Shown in pieces: positions 12,701-23,270 of a stretch of 64,000 bases of DNA. The stretch's first letter is position 1. Every line of letters starts with the position of its first letter. The stretch covers positions 7,859,501 to 7,923,500 of the forward strand of contig OX438754.1 in the NCBI GenBank assembly GCA_949316235.1, given 5' to 3'. The position numbers and the translations under genes were made by a program. The stretch is from Oegoconia quadripuncta (Eukaryota; Arthropoda; Insecta; Lepidoptera; Autostichidae). The notes under the pieces were generated by a model that did not search any database, was not told the origin of the DNA, and saw only the letters and a list, made by a program, of their open reading frames with translations.

Positions 12701-15700
12701 ACGCCGGAAGGGATTTCCATGTCTTGGCTGTTCGGATGATGAATGAAGAATCGTACTTCTTAGTGCGAATGTTCGGTATATTAACTATATACGGGTGGAA
12801 TCCCTCCCCACGCCTAGTGGTCCGAAGATGGAAGGGTGACGGTGGAATAAGATTATGTAATTCCAACGCACACTCCCCGAAATGCATCCTGTAAAAAACT
12901 GAGTGTGATGAAGTATGTAAATTGGGTAGCTCGTCCGCCGATGGTGGATGTGGACCTTCGCGGTTCGCGTGCGCCAGCGCCCGCCCCCGCGCCAGTGCCG
13001 GTCCCGGGCCCAACAGCGCTGCTGGACCAGGACATGCGCTCGCTGCCACCCATGCCGCATCCCGTACCGCCGCCGGCCATGCACCAGGATCCGTGAGTCA
13101 TTTTATGAATTAGTTAATGAGCTATAACAAAAGTTTACGACATTGACTTACACCCAAAGGTTGCCCGGAAGAGATCGCTTTTAGTGATAAGGTCGCCAAA
13201 TTGTACATTCTATTCTTACCAGTTTTCTGAAACTGTATTTTCTTTTCTGTTGTCCAATAATAGTACATTATTGCAAAGGCCGGGAAATAGGCAATTGCCA
13301 TTTCCGCCGAGGCATATATAGTGCTTTTCTCAAAATAATGCAGGGAAATAATAAATATTTAAATAACAAATCAAGACGAATTTTCAGCTTTGCCGCCGAT
13401 TTTCTATTTATCATCTGTGCCGAAAAGCAAACGCAAACGCATGACAATATTTCCATGCATGTTTGAGAAAAGTGTATTTGTATTGTATTGACTGCACCGT
13501 GAGTAGTATCATATTTTTTCTCAAACATGCATGGAAATATTGTCATTACTTTCGAAAAAAGAGCTACTAGTTTGGGACTGGATGATTGGTGTAAGTGTCC
13601 CAATATTTATTTATACTTATAACAGAAAATTATTTTGTGGGGGTTTAAAAAATATTAAATAGGTACTACGTTTTTCTTACGGACGTAAAGTAGTTATTGT
13701 TAATAGAGGGATGAATTCATCAGAATCTTAAAATTCCAATATAACCTAGAATTTCCTTATAAGCCTAATAGTAAAATCATTGATAATTGTACTATATTAT
13801 TATTAAAGTGTGTATTCGAATAAGGATTACATATACGTCTATATACAGTAGATTTTTTGAAAGAAATTATCCATACATAGGGTGCGTTTATACGACTCCT
13901 TCTACGCCGAGTTTGTGCAGTAAATAACCTGTATTCAATCGGTACAGAACTCATACTCTACACAGTACCCATTGTCACGGCAATGCAGAACTCAAGCAGC
14001 ATCGCATATGTTTGAACGACACTCACAAAACACTCTCTATTGAGGATCCCTTGCCTGAAATTTAAATTAACATAGTGTTGTAAAAAAAACTCGGGTTTCT
14101 CACGCAATGCAATCAAAAGATATGGCTATTAAAACACGTATCTATTCCTATTATAACTGGCACAGTGCCTGAATTATCAATACGGATGCTTTGACATAGA
14201 ATCTTGTAATTTGGTGAAGAAAGGTCTCATAGTGAAACAAATGGTAATATCACATCTCGATAACTGACGACGACGACGATCCAAGTATTTATTGTAATGA
14301 AAATAAAATTATTTATTGTCAATTATGATCACGTATCAAACCATCACGCACCACGCAAAATCTATGTGTAAGAACTAAGAATGTACGAGAAGCGCCTTTG
14401 TCTAGAAAAAGCGTAATTGTACAGATTGTTTTCTAAATGACACTTTATTTGATGTTCTATAACATGTATAGATAAACCTCATGCGAATACGGATTGATAC
14501 ACAATATTAAAAATATATTACAATTATTTACAAGTGCTAGCATACGCCGGTCTCCGCCGGAGACGCATGTACCACGCTAGAATTGGTAACAAAAGAAACA
14601 ATGGTGTCCGCGACGGCACCACTCCAAAACTGGTTTTAGTTTAGTTGGTGTACATCCGAATCGATACCAATAACTTGTAAAATATTATACCTCATAGTCA
14701 TAGAAGGAATGAGCGTTGCTGGTAGGAGCAAAATACAACTGACGAAGGAAGAGTATTTTTGTCGATCAAAACGTGAACTGTACTTAGGTCATAAGTTTAA
14801 ATCCAAACGGTATACATGTGACTAAATTGAACTGTTTTTACGCGAGAGGTCCTTTTATGACTAATTATTATGAGCAACCCTCTCTCTCATGATACACGCG
14901 TAGGATGTCCAACACTTGTTGATGGAATGTGCTAGAAACCGAAATGAAAGAGATACATTGATGAGACAATTAAAGCTGAGTCAATACTCTGTAGGTTTGG
15001 CTCAATAAATTTTGGGTAAACCTGGATCAATAGAGGCCAGATTATTATATAATATGTTTGTATCTTCTCGTCAGTGAATCTTGGTCAGGGTACGATGGGA
15101 CTGTCATGTCTAGAAGGACTCAAGTCCCTAAATTAAATAATGATTTAAAAAAAAATGATATACGCGTCTCGGCGGAGGCTTTTAAGTGTATTTATTCTAT
15201 TTACAATTTTTTCCCAAGACCTGCTCCCCCATCGGAGAATATCGAAACGTAAGTTCACTAAGATCTTAGAAATATCGTAATTGTTATTTCGTGTTAGATA
15301 TCCTGTAGAAAATATTTATATATTTTGTGCATCTATCCTTTTTATTATTTATTTTATGTTGTGAGTTTCTTTGTTGCACTCTTTACCCGAATGCTTCGAA
15401 GCAAAACAACAGTTATCATTTTTATTTAAAGGAGTGCCACGGTACGCTGATGCTATACAGACACCTTGAAAAATATCGCCAATACCAATATCACACAGAT
15501 ATTGTCAAGTAATTTTTAAATTTAAAAGAAACAATCATTTAACAACATTCACGGTATTCGACGTAAAAATTGCAAGTCAAAAAAAAAAAGTAGAAGGCGA
15601 GTTTTGGTATTAATGTCCTCGATATACTCCCCGTCTTATTGACATGTGCTCTAAAATTGATTAGTGATGCGGTCACCCATATAAAGTTTGAGTTGGATTT

Positions 15701-18227
15701 CGTATATCGGTGTGTCGGCATATATATCGTTACCCGATATATCGGGAACCCAGCTCCGTTGGCACGAATAATTCATACATTTCACCACGATTTTCTTTAT
15801 GATTTTCTCATATTTGAATGCACAACCAACATTTCACGCATGTTGCATTGTGGTAAATATAGAAAAGATTTCACGCATGAGTATTACAATGTGCAACGCA
15901 AATTATGCTCTTTACTAAATATATGTATTTCTGTCTAGTGGCTTTCCGAGAGACCCACGGTTATCCAGTTTCAACCCTGATCCGCGTGTGCGTTCCAACG
16001 ACCCGCGGAATCAAAACAAAATGCCGACACGTAAGTATTACATAGTTAGCGAAATACTGCCTGAAACCTGAAAGTTTTCAGTGTTTAAATTAGAAGAAAA
16101 AACAAGTCTCAGCTAATTTAAAGTAATGAGGCATACAAAAATAATTATAAAAACAATTTACTAGAATTGATAGTGCATCCATAGAGTTAAGACGACATTG
16201 ACTGTATGGGCTGGTCGAAATTTCTGTAATTACAACGTTTTACAAAATTCTACATGACTATTAAAAAAAATGACGATCAAACTCTGGTTATCATAAATTT
16301 ACTTCATTCTTAATTAACGAAAGACGCCGCGTTTTAAAAATACTGTATTTGTCGAACCTTTCACGGATTGATAACAATCAACTAATACTGCAGTTTCTCC
16401 AGCCCTAATTTAAAAATTTTAATTACATATTTCGGAAAATATGGGCAAAGACAGGAATTGCAAAGCTGCCAGCTTGTAGGGTCGGTGCTCTCCTGTCTTA
16501 CGGAGTATTATTTTTCGACAAAATTATAATAAAATTAATGCCCCTGTTTTATAAAATTCTTTTCCTCTGCGTTGATTGATATTGGCAGAATTTGTTGTGC
16601 TGGAAATAAGAGCCATATATTTAAAAAAACACACACAATTCGGTAGTTACAAAACCTATTGCGTCTTTGTTTCTGTTTAATAATATCAGTAAACTACCGA
16701 TTTTTGGTCAGTCTGGCCCCGATTCTCGCTCACTCGAGATTTCAATATCTGTATGTTTGTCACTTTTACACTTGCCTATAAATGTGAAATTGATGTATAC
16801 CTATATTAATGTCTGTCGACATTCAAATCTCGAACGCGTGAGAATTGCCACCCACACCGCCGCAGTGATCTGTTTGAAAGAGAGAAAATGTCAAGTCTCA
16901 CTAGACACGACTTCTTGTTCATATCATTATATTGTACTATACTACTATTATATTATACTTGGATGCCTGTTGGTGATTGATCATCTTATTTATTTTATAG
17001 AAATGCCACCTGGCATGCCGAGTATGGCGCAGGCTAGGAATATCCAGGGTATACCATCCGGTGCGTCTGACCAGGAAAAAGTAAGCTCGTTTATAATTTT
17101 TCTTCCACTTTCATTAGATATGTTATTTTCATATATAGCTATAGCACTTTGTTATAGATACCTACTATGATGGACCCTTGTTTCTTGCCACTTAATATTT
17201 GGCTAACAATTCCTATTTTACTTAACTTGAAGCAAAAAAGAACTTTATTATTATATCACAAAACAATGCATAATAATATGATGCATGTCTTTCTTTCTTT
17301 ATGCACAACGGGTTGGTACTTGAACTCAATCACACCTGATGTTAAGTGAAGATGAGGTCGAAGGTGGAAGCGTACTGACCCGAAACCCCAACACATTTGG
17401 GGGACTGGCTATCATATCTCTGACAACCGGAACACAACAATGCTATTAACATTGCTGCTTGGCGGCAGATTTAGATAAGATGGTGGTAGCTAGCCAGGCG
17501 GACATTTAAAATGCCCTACCACCGACCAAACCGAGTACTTAAACATGTACCCCGCTGGGGATCGAACCCGCGATCTTTTTTATGTGTATCAAATATATAA
17601 AAAAAAATACAACTGCATGTACAGTCCGGAAAACAATTAAGGTAGCAGGCGTTTATTTATAAATATTAGGAGAAGAAGGGAAATCAAGTTAGGATAGAAC
17701 CAACCCGTCTCCTCCAGTAGGAGTCGTTAAAGGCGACTAAGGGATTTTCTACGAAAAAATATCTATAGTTTTGCATGTTTCCCTGCACCCCTCTGTCACA
17801 TGTGCATTTCTGTATATTTCATAAGGTAAACCGTAGATGTTGTTTCAATCATTAAACGTTTATCTCTTTAATTTGTATTGTATGTATGTTATTTAAATTA
17901 ACTGAAATTGATCTATCACATGATTTACGCCAATCAAGATGTAAAGGAAAATATAACAAAAATCCAACCAAGACCCTCCAAATAACATCATAAATATTTA
18001 GCCTGCTACCTTAATTGTGTTGCCGACTGTAAGAATAATCATGGAACCGACCAATAACCCAATGATGAGAGTCCTTTCAATAACCCAATCGTTTATTCCT
18101 GCAGGCCGCGTTGATAATGCAAGTTCTCCAGCTGTCAGACGAACAGATTGCGTTGCTGCCACCAGAGCAACGAGCTAGTATTCTCATGTTGAAGGAACAG
18201 ATCGCGAAGAGCACACAGCAACGCTGA
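6750..18227 (+). CDS. CstF64: Cleavage stimulation factor subunit 2 (CstF64), 393 aa in 10 exons
   Basis: RNA-binding subunit of the CstF complex, which recognises the GU-rich element downstream of nuclear pre-mRNA cleavage sites. Coding exons: 6750-6813, 6904-7172, 8645-8770, 9338-9445, 10000-10099, 11558-11614, 12930-13092, 15939-16030, 17001-17080, 18105-18227. All junctions are GT-AG, the frame is continuous, and the sum is 1182 bp. An N-terminal RRM covers residues 20-95, with RNP2 VFVGNI (20-25) and RNP1 KGYGFCEY (59-66). The CstF77-binding hinge follows at about 112-189, then a Pro/Gly/Met-rich linker. The C-terminal three-helix domain (354-393, exon 10) is the Pcf11-binding module. 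Length is close to insect orthologues and no MEARA repeats are present. Introns contain several transposons. The exon 7 acceptor at 12928 has a poor pyrimidine tract next to an antisense LINE. No AATAAA lies within 600 bp of the stop. Confidence 0.95.
8163..8312 (+). pseudogene. RTE-clade reverse transcriptase fragment in CstF64 intron 2
   Basis: A short frame contains the RT palm signature [10 protein letters not shown] preceded by an [18 protein letters not shown] stretch, the usual order in RTE LINEs. It ends at a stop after about 40 codons. No flanking RT domains are recognisable, so it is a dead fragment. Confidence 0.7.
10253..11022 (-). mobile_element. Internally deleted mariner transposon
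   Basis: Terminal repeats AGGGCGACAC and GTGTCGCCCT bound a 770-bp element in CstF64 intron 5. On the minus strand a transposase N-terminus (start about 10884) shows the mariner helix-turn-helix region, with [26 protein letters not shown] and [13 protein letters not shown] motifs. It then breaks and resumes in another frame (10305-10520) with a typical mariner C-terminus, [18 protein letters not shown]. The catalytic middle with the DD34D triad is missing. It is a non-autonomous deletion derivative flanked by TA (left) and TG (right, probably a decayed TA). Confidence 0.88.
11698..11832. repeat. Small MITE with ACCGCCTAACTCA inverted ends
   Basis: The ends ACCGCCTAACTCA (11698) and TGAGTTAGGCGGT (ending 11832) are perfect inverted repeats around about 110 bp of non-coding DNA in CstF64 intron 6. 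Confidence 0.7.
11889..12140 (-). repeat. MITE copy related to 20522-20806, one end decayed
   Basis: One terminus (ACCGGATGAGTCTTTTTACCGTAAGG) and most of the body match the reverse complement of 20522-20806, including the GTCGCGTTTGTAG-CTATTCCA segment and the CGCATGATAG-AACCCTA segment. The distal end near 12140 is not clear. Confidence 0.65.
12545..12925 (-). mobile_element. 5'-truncated non-LTR retrotransposon (LINE) tail, antisense in CstF64 intron 6
   Basis: The minus-strand frame shows the C-terminal end of a jockey/CR1-like RT protein: [49 protein letters not shown], and [11 protein letters not shown]. It is followed by a stop and a short 3' UTR ending in an AATAAA-rich tail near 12545. 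The truncated 5' end abuts the start of CstF64 exon 7 (12930), leaving the host splice acceptor with almost no flanking intron of its own. Confidence 0.85.
13441..13546. repeat. Perfect 31-bp stem hairpin in CstF64 intron 7
   Basis: Positions 13441-13471 and 13516-13546 are exact reverse complements over 31 bases, separated by a 44-base loop. This could be a MITE remnant or a small-RNA-type hairpin; the sequence alone cannot decide. Confidence 0.7.
14601..14668. repeat. Half copy of palindromic MITE family M
   Basis: The right half of the MITE at 48801-48942 and 51106-51243 is present, including CGGCACCACTCCAAAACTGG and the TTTAGTTGGTGTACATCCG terminal arm. The other arm is missing. Confidence 0.7.
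17281..17580 (-). mobile_element. SINE A copy (tRNA-headed), CstF64 intron 9
   Basis: The reverse complement matches the copy at 27967-28266. The head has a B-box-like GGGTTCGATCCC next to CAGCGGGGTAC, the body has GGTAGGGCATTTTAAATGTC, and the conserved tail is CACCTGATGTTAAGTGAAG. Many copies and fragments occur in this window. Confidence 0.8.
17690..17860 (-). repeat. Repeat C copy
   Basis: It shares an AACCCGTCTC-CTCC / GGCGACTAAGGG segment and an adjacent CACATGTGC region with copies at 31740-31920, 59455-59640 and 60240-60420. It is a dispersed element, type unassigned. Confidence 0.55.
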
Positions 18228-19126
18228 ACCACATTTATAATTTATATTTAGAATTATAGTCCAGTTCATGAGTCCAGGCACCATTTTATAAATTGTTTCA
18301 ATAACATTATCATCAACAGCCTTACGTCTCCACAAGGACAGGGTATGGGCCTTAATCTATCCAGTGCGGATTAGTGGATTTGTGTCAAATCTGTGGTCAG
18401 TGTTTTCAAGCCGCTCTCTTAGGCTACCGACTTGGCTTAACAACTGCCCTCTACAGAAGACAACCGGGATCAACTTCTCAACGATTTCTTTTTAAATAAT
18501 TTATGTTCATTCGGCCTAAACAAGACCATATAGATGTCTTGCCCTGCATCTTTTCCCATTTCTACAGGTGATTTTCATTATCGAAGCGGTGGTAGTTTGG
18601 ATATTTGACCTGCAAACTGCACAAATCATTATTTCTAATAAGTAAAAAGTGATATTACGTATGCTTGAAGTGAATATTTGGAATTTATTGGAAAGTATCA
18701 AAGAAAACAGTATTACATACAAACGGAGCTTGGAGTCGTGAATTTCACTATGTCAATACATATATGAATCGGAAACGAATGCTCAACACTTTTAAGGTTT
18801 AAAAAAAACGCATTCGTTTCTAAATTTTTTTTAAAGTTTAAAGTCTAAAGTTTTTAATAAAAAAAAAAAAAAAAAATGTGATGTTATCAGTGAATTGGTA
18901 CTTTTTGAAGCATTCAGGGATGTTCATAAGATGTCCGAGTTTTATTGAAGAATCCGGAGGAAGCGCTGGTGTACGAGGATGAAATCTATAAAATGTGTAT
19001 TTACTGTAACTTTACTACATAATGTTTACGTAATATAAGTATAAGAAATAGTGAACGTGTATGATTTGTTACAGCCGAGCATTATTGGTGTGAACAATAC
19101 ATTCTAAATATATTGACACCTTACCT

Positions 19127-19400
19127 TTTTCGGCGGGAACTCGAGGCGTAATGTTGCATTTTTCGTTATATTTTCTACTATTTGCATATTTCGAGTTTTG
19201 ATGTCTTATTACAGGGAGAAAATTGTGCAGCAAAAGTTACCGACTGTACAAGTGAAGTGCAAACAATATGAGATAGATACACACACATACACAAAAAATA
19301 AAATAAACACACAAATCAAGAAACAGAAAATACAAAGAGAGTGTGCCACAGTAGAACAAATGACTTAGCTTTCGTGTTCCCACAAGAAAGTCGTGTTCAC
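19127..19400 (+). repeat. Diverged family B retroposon copy
   Basis: The 5' end CGGCGGGAACTCG, the middle ATTGTGCAGCAAAAGTTA and GTACAAGTGAAG, and the TTTCGTGTTCCCACAAGAA segment follow the order of the full copy at 6239-6638, with substitutions and an ACAC-rich insertion at about 19270-19330. It is older than the three well-preserved copies. Confidence 0.65.
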
Positions 19401-19509
19401 CAGTAAGTGTGGGTCGTCCTGGAACGACCACCATCACCAAAAGTAAATCGGACCTTAAAGATATCGGAATTTGTCGGTCCGCCGTTTAGAAGATATAGGG
19501 GTGTATTGT

Positions 19510-19590
19510 AGAGCGTCGGTGGCCCAGCGGTTAACACACGGTCTCCCAAATTAGGAGGTCCGGGTTCGATTCCCACGCATGCCATATAGC
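19510..19590 (+). mobile_element. tRNA-derived SINE head
   Basis: A-box-like TGGCCCAGCGG and a near-perfect B box GGTTCGATTCC are spaced as in a tRNA. No acceptor stem closes around them and there is no CCA-adjacent pairing, so this is a SINE promoter, not a tRNA gene. Confidence 0.6.
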
Positions 19591-19629
19591 AATGAGTTTT
19601 TTAATTTAATTACTTATGTGCATTTATTC

Positions 19630-19915
19630 GACTGCTCTTTAACGGCGAAGGAGAGCACTCATCCAGGCACGGCCAAGTCGTATCTTCCAAACTGCTGCAC
19701 CTAGCGAAGATTTGATTTCCCCTATATTTAGTCGATAGTTTGTCGAAACAAGTCACAAAAAAGCGAAATCTGACGTTACGTCGTTTTACAACATATAGGT
19801 GGGTATTGATGGCCGTACCAAGATGAGCGCTCATCCTGGCATGACCACTCAATATCCTCAAAAGCACAGGCCCTAGCAAAGATCTGATTACACCAGCAGT
19901 TAGTCGACATTGTTC
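19630..19915. repeat. Two diverged direct repeats about 180 bp apart
   Basis: The segments at about 19650-19735 (CACTCATCCAGGCACGGCC ... CCTAGCGAAGATTTGATT ... TTAGTCGA) and about 19827-19910 (GCTCATCCTGGCATGACC ... CCTAGCAAAGATCTGATT ... TTAGTCGA) align in the same order. The unit is not identified. Confidence 0.5.
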
Positions 19916-20521
19916 ACAAAACACCAGCATTCGTCGTTGATTAAATGACGAGTCATATCAACTTCTTTTTTCGTATGGTAATGTACAGAAGCGTACCATG
20001 AATAAAGGAATGCAAAGAAAGTGGTACGTGTAGAGGAACCACACCTTTTCGTATGCAGATAATTTACGGTAAATATACTCGCATATATATTCATCTGCTT
20101 TTCTGGTGGAAGTATTCTTCACCTACTACTAATTAAATGTTAGTGAAACAATGTGTGTGTAGTATTGATAGACGTACTTTTAATTGGCGGTAAAATGAGA
20201 GGAATATTTTTTATTCGAATTAAGAACAAGACATTTAAATGTCTCTAATTACCTGGCGAGCGCGAAAAAAAGGTTAAGGTTAAGGCTCGCGATAACCTGA
20301 AGAACAGTGAAAGGATCTGTCGAATTAATTGATAACATAAAAAGGCTGATCAACTGGTTTTGGATGCGTTATAACGCCAAGATGAAGAATCTGGTTAATA
20401 AACTCGGTTCCATCAAACCGGTGTCAGTCTTTCAATTGTCGTCTTGCGCAGTGTTCACCCGGCCCTGTGTAATAAAATTTTATCCCGATAAAGTAATTCC
20501 CACGGGATAAAGAAGTTAAAT

Positions 20522-20806
20522 ATACCGGATAACTTTTTTTACCGTAAGGAAATTTTTTTTTTTTTCAAAAATCCTGTGATTTATATGCGATTGGCAGGAT
20601 TTGTAGGGTTTCTATCATGCGAAGTTTTCTTTATTTATTTAATTATGTGGAATAGACTACAAACGCGACCGTCAAATGACACAATTAAGGCTTTATTCGA
20701 TGATACTTTTGAAAAAAAAAATGAAACTTTCTATGCCAATACCTTCTATTTTACTTAAGTAATATGCCCTACTTTTGTCCTTACGATAAAAAAACTCATC
20801 CAGTAT
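20522..20806. repeat. MITE with ATACCGGAT inverted ends
   Basis: ATACCGGATAACTTTTTTT and ACCGTAAGGA at the left pair with the reverse complement of TCCTTACG ... ACTCATCCAGTAT at the right. A second copy lies in CstF64 intron 6 (11889-12140). Confidence 0.65.
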
Positions 20807-21447
20807 GTCCTATGGGAGTGCCCGAAATTGACATATGAGCGTAAACTCGTGTTATCAAAATTAATATAGTATATTGTGTACCTACTACCACTTTAGGATG
20901 AAAAGTAGACAGTGCATCATTCTCGGTTACGGGCTAGGTATATATATATCTACTTTCTCTCTGCTTAATTTCAATACGCTTAACCTTGAACAGGTAATAA
21001 ACAGACAGTTACTTGCGCATTTATGTATTAGTAGGTATATGTATAATATCGTTCACAGAGAGACTATTACAATTTGTTGAATTTTTCTCTTTCTCCGTTG
21101 TTTCATTAATTTTTCTTCATTTGTGTATGACGTTATTTTACGAATGATTTTCTTATAACCAATACTTTCATCCTGAAAAAAGTCTGCGATTAATTTATTC
21201 CGTGCAGGCAGCCGCGGGCGGGAAGCTAATTTCATATGAAACACGTAGGTACATAGTATCCAATGCACTCATCGATTCAATTTATATGTAAGTGTCCATT
21301 AAAGTCTGACGTTGGTAGTACTACGCTTGTTACGTTATCGATGGTACAGTGGACCACAAATCAAGCGTAACACCGGTGATTTTTATTACGCGGCGCTAAG
21401 GTTTGCCGTGTCGTTTCGTTTGTTGTTTGTTTGTCGCAAGTTTGTGA

Positions 21448-21615
<168 letters not shown>

Positions 21616-21659
21616 TGACCGCGTTTGATTTTTAGCATTCCGTATTCCTGAACAAACCC

Positions 21660-21790
21660 AGGGCCGTATTAATAAATGGAACCTGAGAATGAGATCGCGT
21701 TTCAGTATCAATACTATTTTTTTTTGATACTGTTTTAATATGCAACAGATTCTCAAGGGTCAACTTAAGGTCATCTTAGTCTTGAGAACG
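21660..21790. repeat. Dispersed repeat, GCCGTATTAATAAATG family
   Basis: The GGCCGTATTAATAAATG start, GAT-CGTTTCAGT-CAATAC, and TACTGTTTTAATATGCAAC order is shared with 29730-29840. Part of it is found in reverse at about 48205-48285. The element type is unassigned. Confidence 0.5.
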
Positions 21791-22318
21791 GTTTATTATA
21801 CTGGCCTAAAACACGATCGGAAGAATGATATTATATAGAGGAGTATCTACCTTCCTACCGAGAGCGTTGCGGACGCATCAACCACCCTAGTTGGTCTGTG
21901 GTTGCGGAAGTCAGTAAAGTCATTGATAGTAGGTTCCGCGTAGTTTCACCAAACAATGCATCTTCTTGATACTATACGAGCTGCATGTCGCGACTTTGGT
22001 ATTTTTGTCCGTCTGTCCGTACGTCACAGATGTTTTTTTTACAAACTTCAAATAAGTCTAATATTAAACTTACCCGTTAATTATTATTTAAAAAATTACA
22101 AGAGTTAATTCGAAAATGCTTTTCAACCTTTTATTTTCGAAGTTAGATACTATAAAGATCGGAAGTTTGGCTTCTATTTCGCTTAGTCTCGCTGTTCGGC
22201 ACCGTTTTGGTTCCTCGCTGAACAATTTCTGTCAAATCAGGGGCAATTTTTTAATTTATGTATCTATTTAGTTTCTGTAAATATGTAAAAAAGTTAAGTA
22301 GGTACATTACCTATTATT

Positions 22319-22454
22319 TTAAGAGAGTTTATTTCGATCAGTGGCGCCTTCGTTGGATAAGTTAAGATTTCTTTTTATATACATTACTCTGTATTTAAAA
22401 AGAAATCTTAATTTATTCAATGAGGGCGCCCCTGGGCGGAATAAATCCTCTTAA
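22319..22454. repeat. MITE-like palindrome with TTAA ends
   Basis: TTAAGAG ... CTCTTAA ends enclose long complementary arms. The inner arms include GGCGCC, TTAAGATTTCTTTTT, and their complements AAAAAGAAATCTTAA and GGGCGCC. The total length is about 136 bp. Confidence 0.65.
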
Positions 22455-22919
22455 TCTAATAAGTATAAAAATTCAAAATTTAGATACGAATTACCTACAT
22501 AGCGCATATCGGGAACCCCCGCAAGCAGTTCGACACGAACTTCACGAGTTTTGTATAATTTTATGTGAACGTTGATTGCTTGATCATGCAATGCGAGTGC
22601 ATTAAATCATCGCGTGATTAAACCAAGTGATCAATGTAATACACGCCTTTACTGCCGTGCATTTGTAGAAAAGAATTAGGTACATATACCACAATTATTA
22701 ATACAATACCCGTAGATATTTGTTACGTAAGCAACAATCTACAAGGGCTCTAATTTTGGAAACAGTTTATGTAGATATGTTCAATGGGTTAGCATTTAAC
22801 CTATTAGGTACACCTAAGGACGTACGTAATGTACACACAAAGTAGAATCCAGCTATTTAGACAATGTGAAAAAAATGTCCCAAAATAGTGCCTAAAGGAA
22901 AAAAAATTGTGTTAAATTA

Positions 22920-23270
22920 TTCAATATTTTAAGTGAGCATTCTGGCGTCACGTGTTGCTGGATTCCTCATTTTCCTTACGCAGAGACTGATTTACCTATG
23001 ATTGTAATTTTTATGTAGGCATTCCTAAAAGAAAACTGTGATAAATAGTGCCACCGAAATATACAAGTCCCCATATAAAGTTCTTCAAAAACAACGAAGT
23101 TATTGATAACTTTGTGAAAAGGGACAACGCAAACGACGGATTTTTTGTCGGCCGGACAAATTAATTCAGATTGGACATGGAATGTATGGCATTTACGTAA
23201 TAATATACGCAAATAACAAAAAGCTCTAGTGGACAAACAGTCCGCTACGCTGTTCCTTTTCACAAAGATA
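22920..23270. repeat. Dispersed repeat, inverted relative to 29490-29720
   Basis: CGTCACGT-TTGCTGGATTCCTCATTT, CAGAGACTGATTTACCTATGAT, and CTTCAAAAACAACGAAGTT appear here and as reverse complements in the CREG1 intron 1 copy. The two copies differ by many substitutions. Confidence 0.6.

Noticed and set aside
12785..13113. Several overlapping frames on both strands around 12785-13113
   Set aside because: They are shadows of CstF64 exon 7, whose Pro/Ala-rich GC-rich codons leave alternative frames open. Only the frame continuous with exons 6 and 8 is supported.
16667..17170. 167-codon open frame spanning the CstF64 exon 9 region
   Set aside because: It is intron 8 read through exon 9 into intron 9. 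Good splice sites bound the exon at 17001 and 17080.
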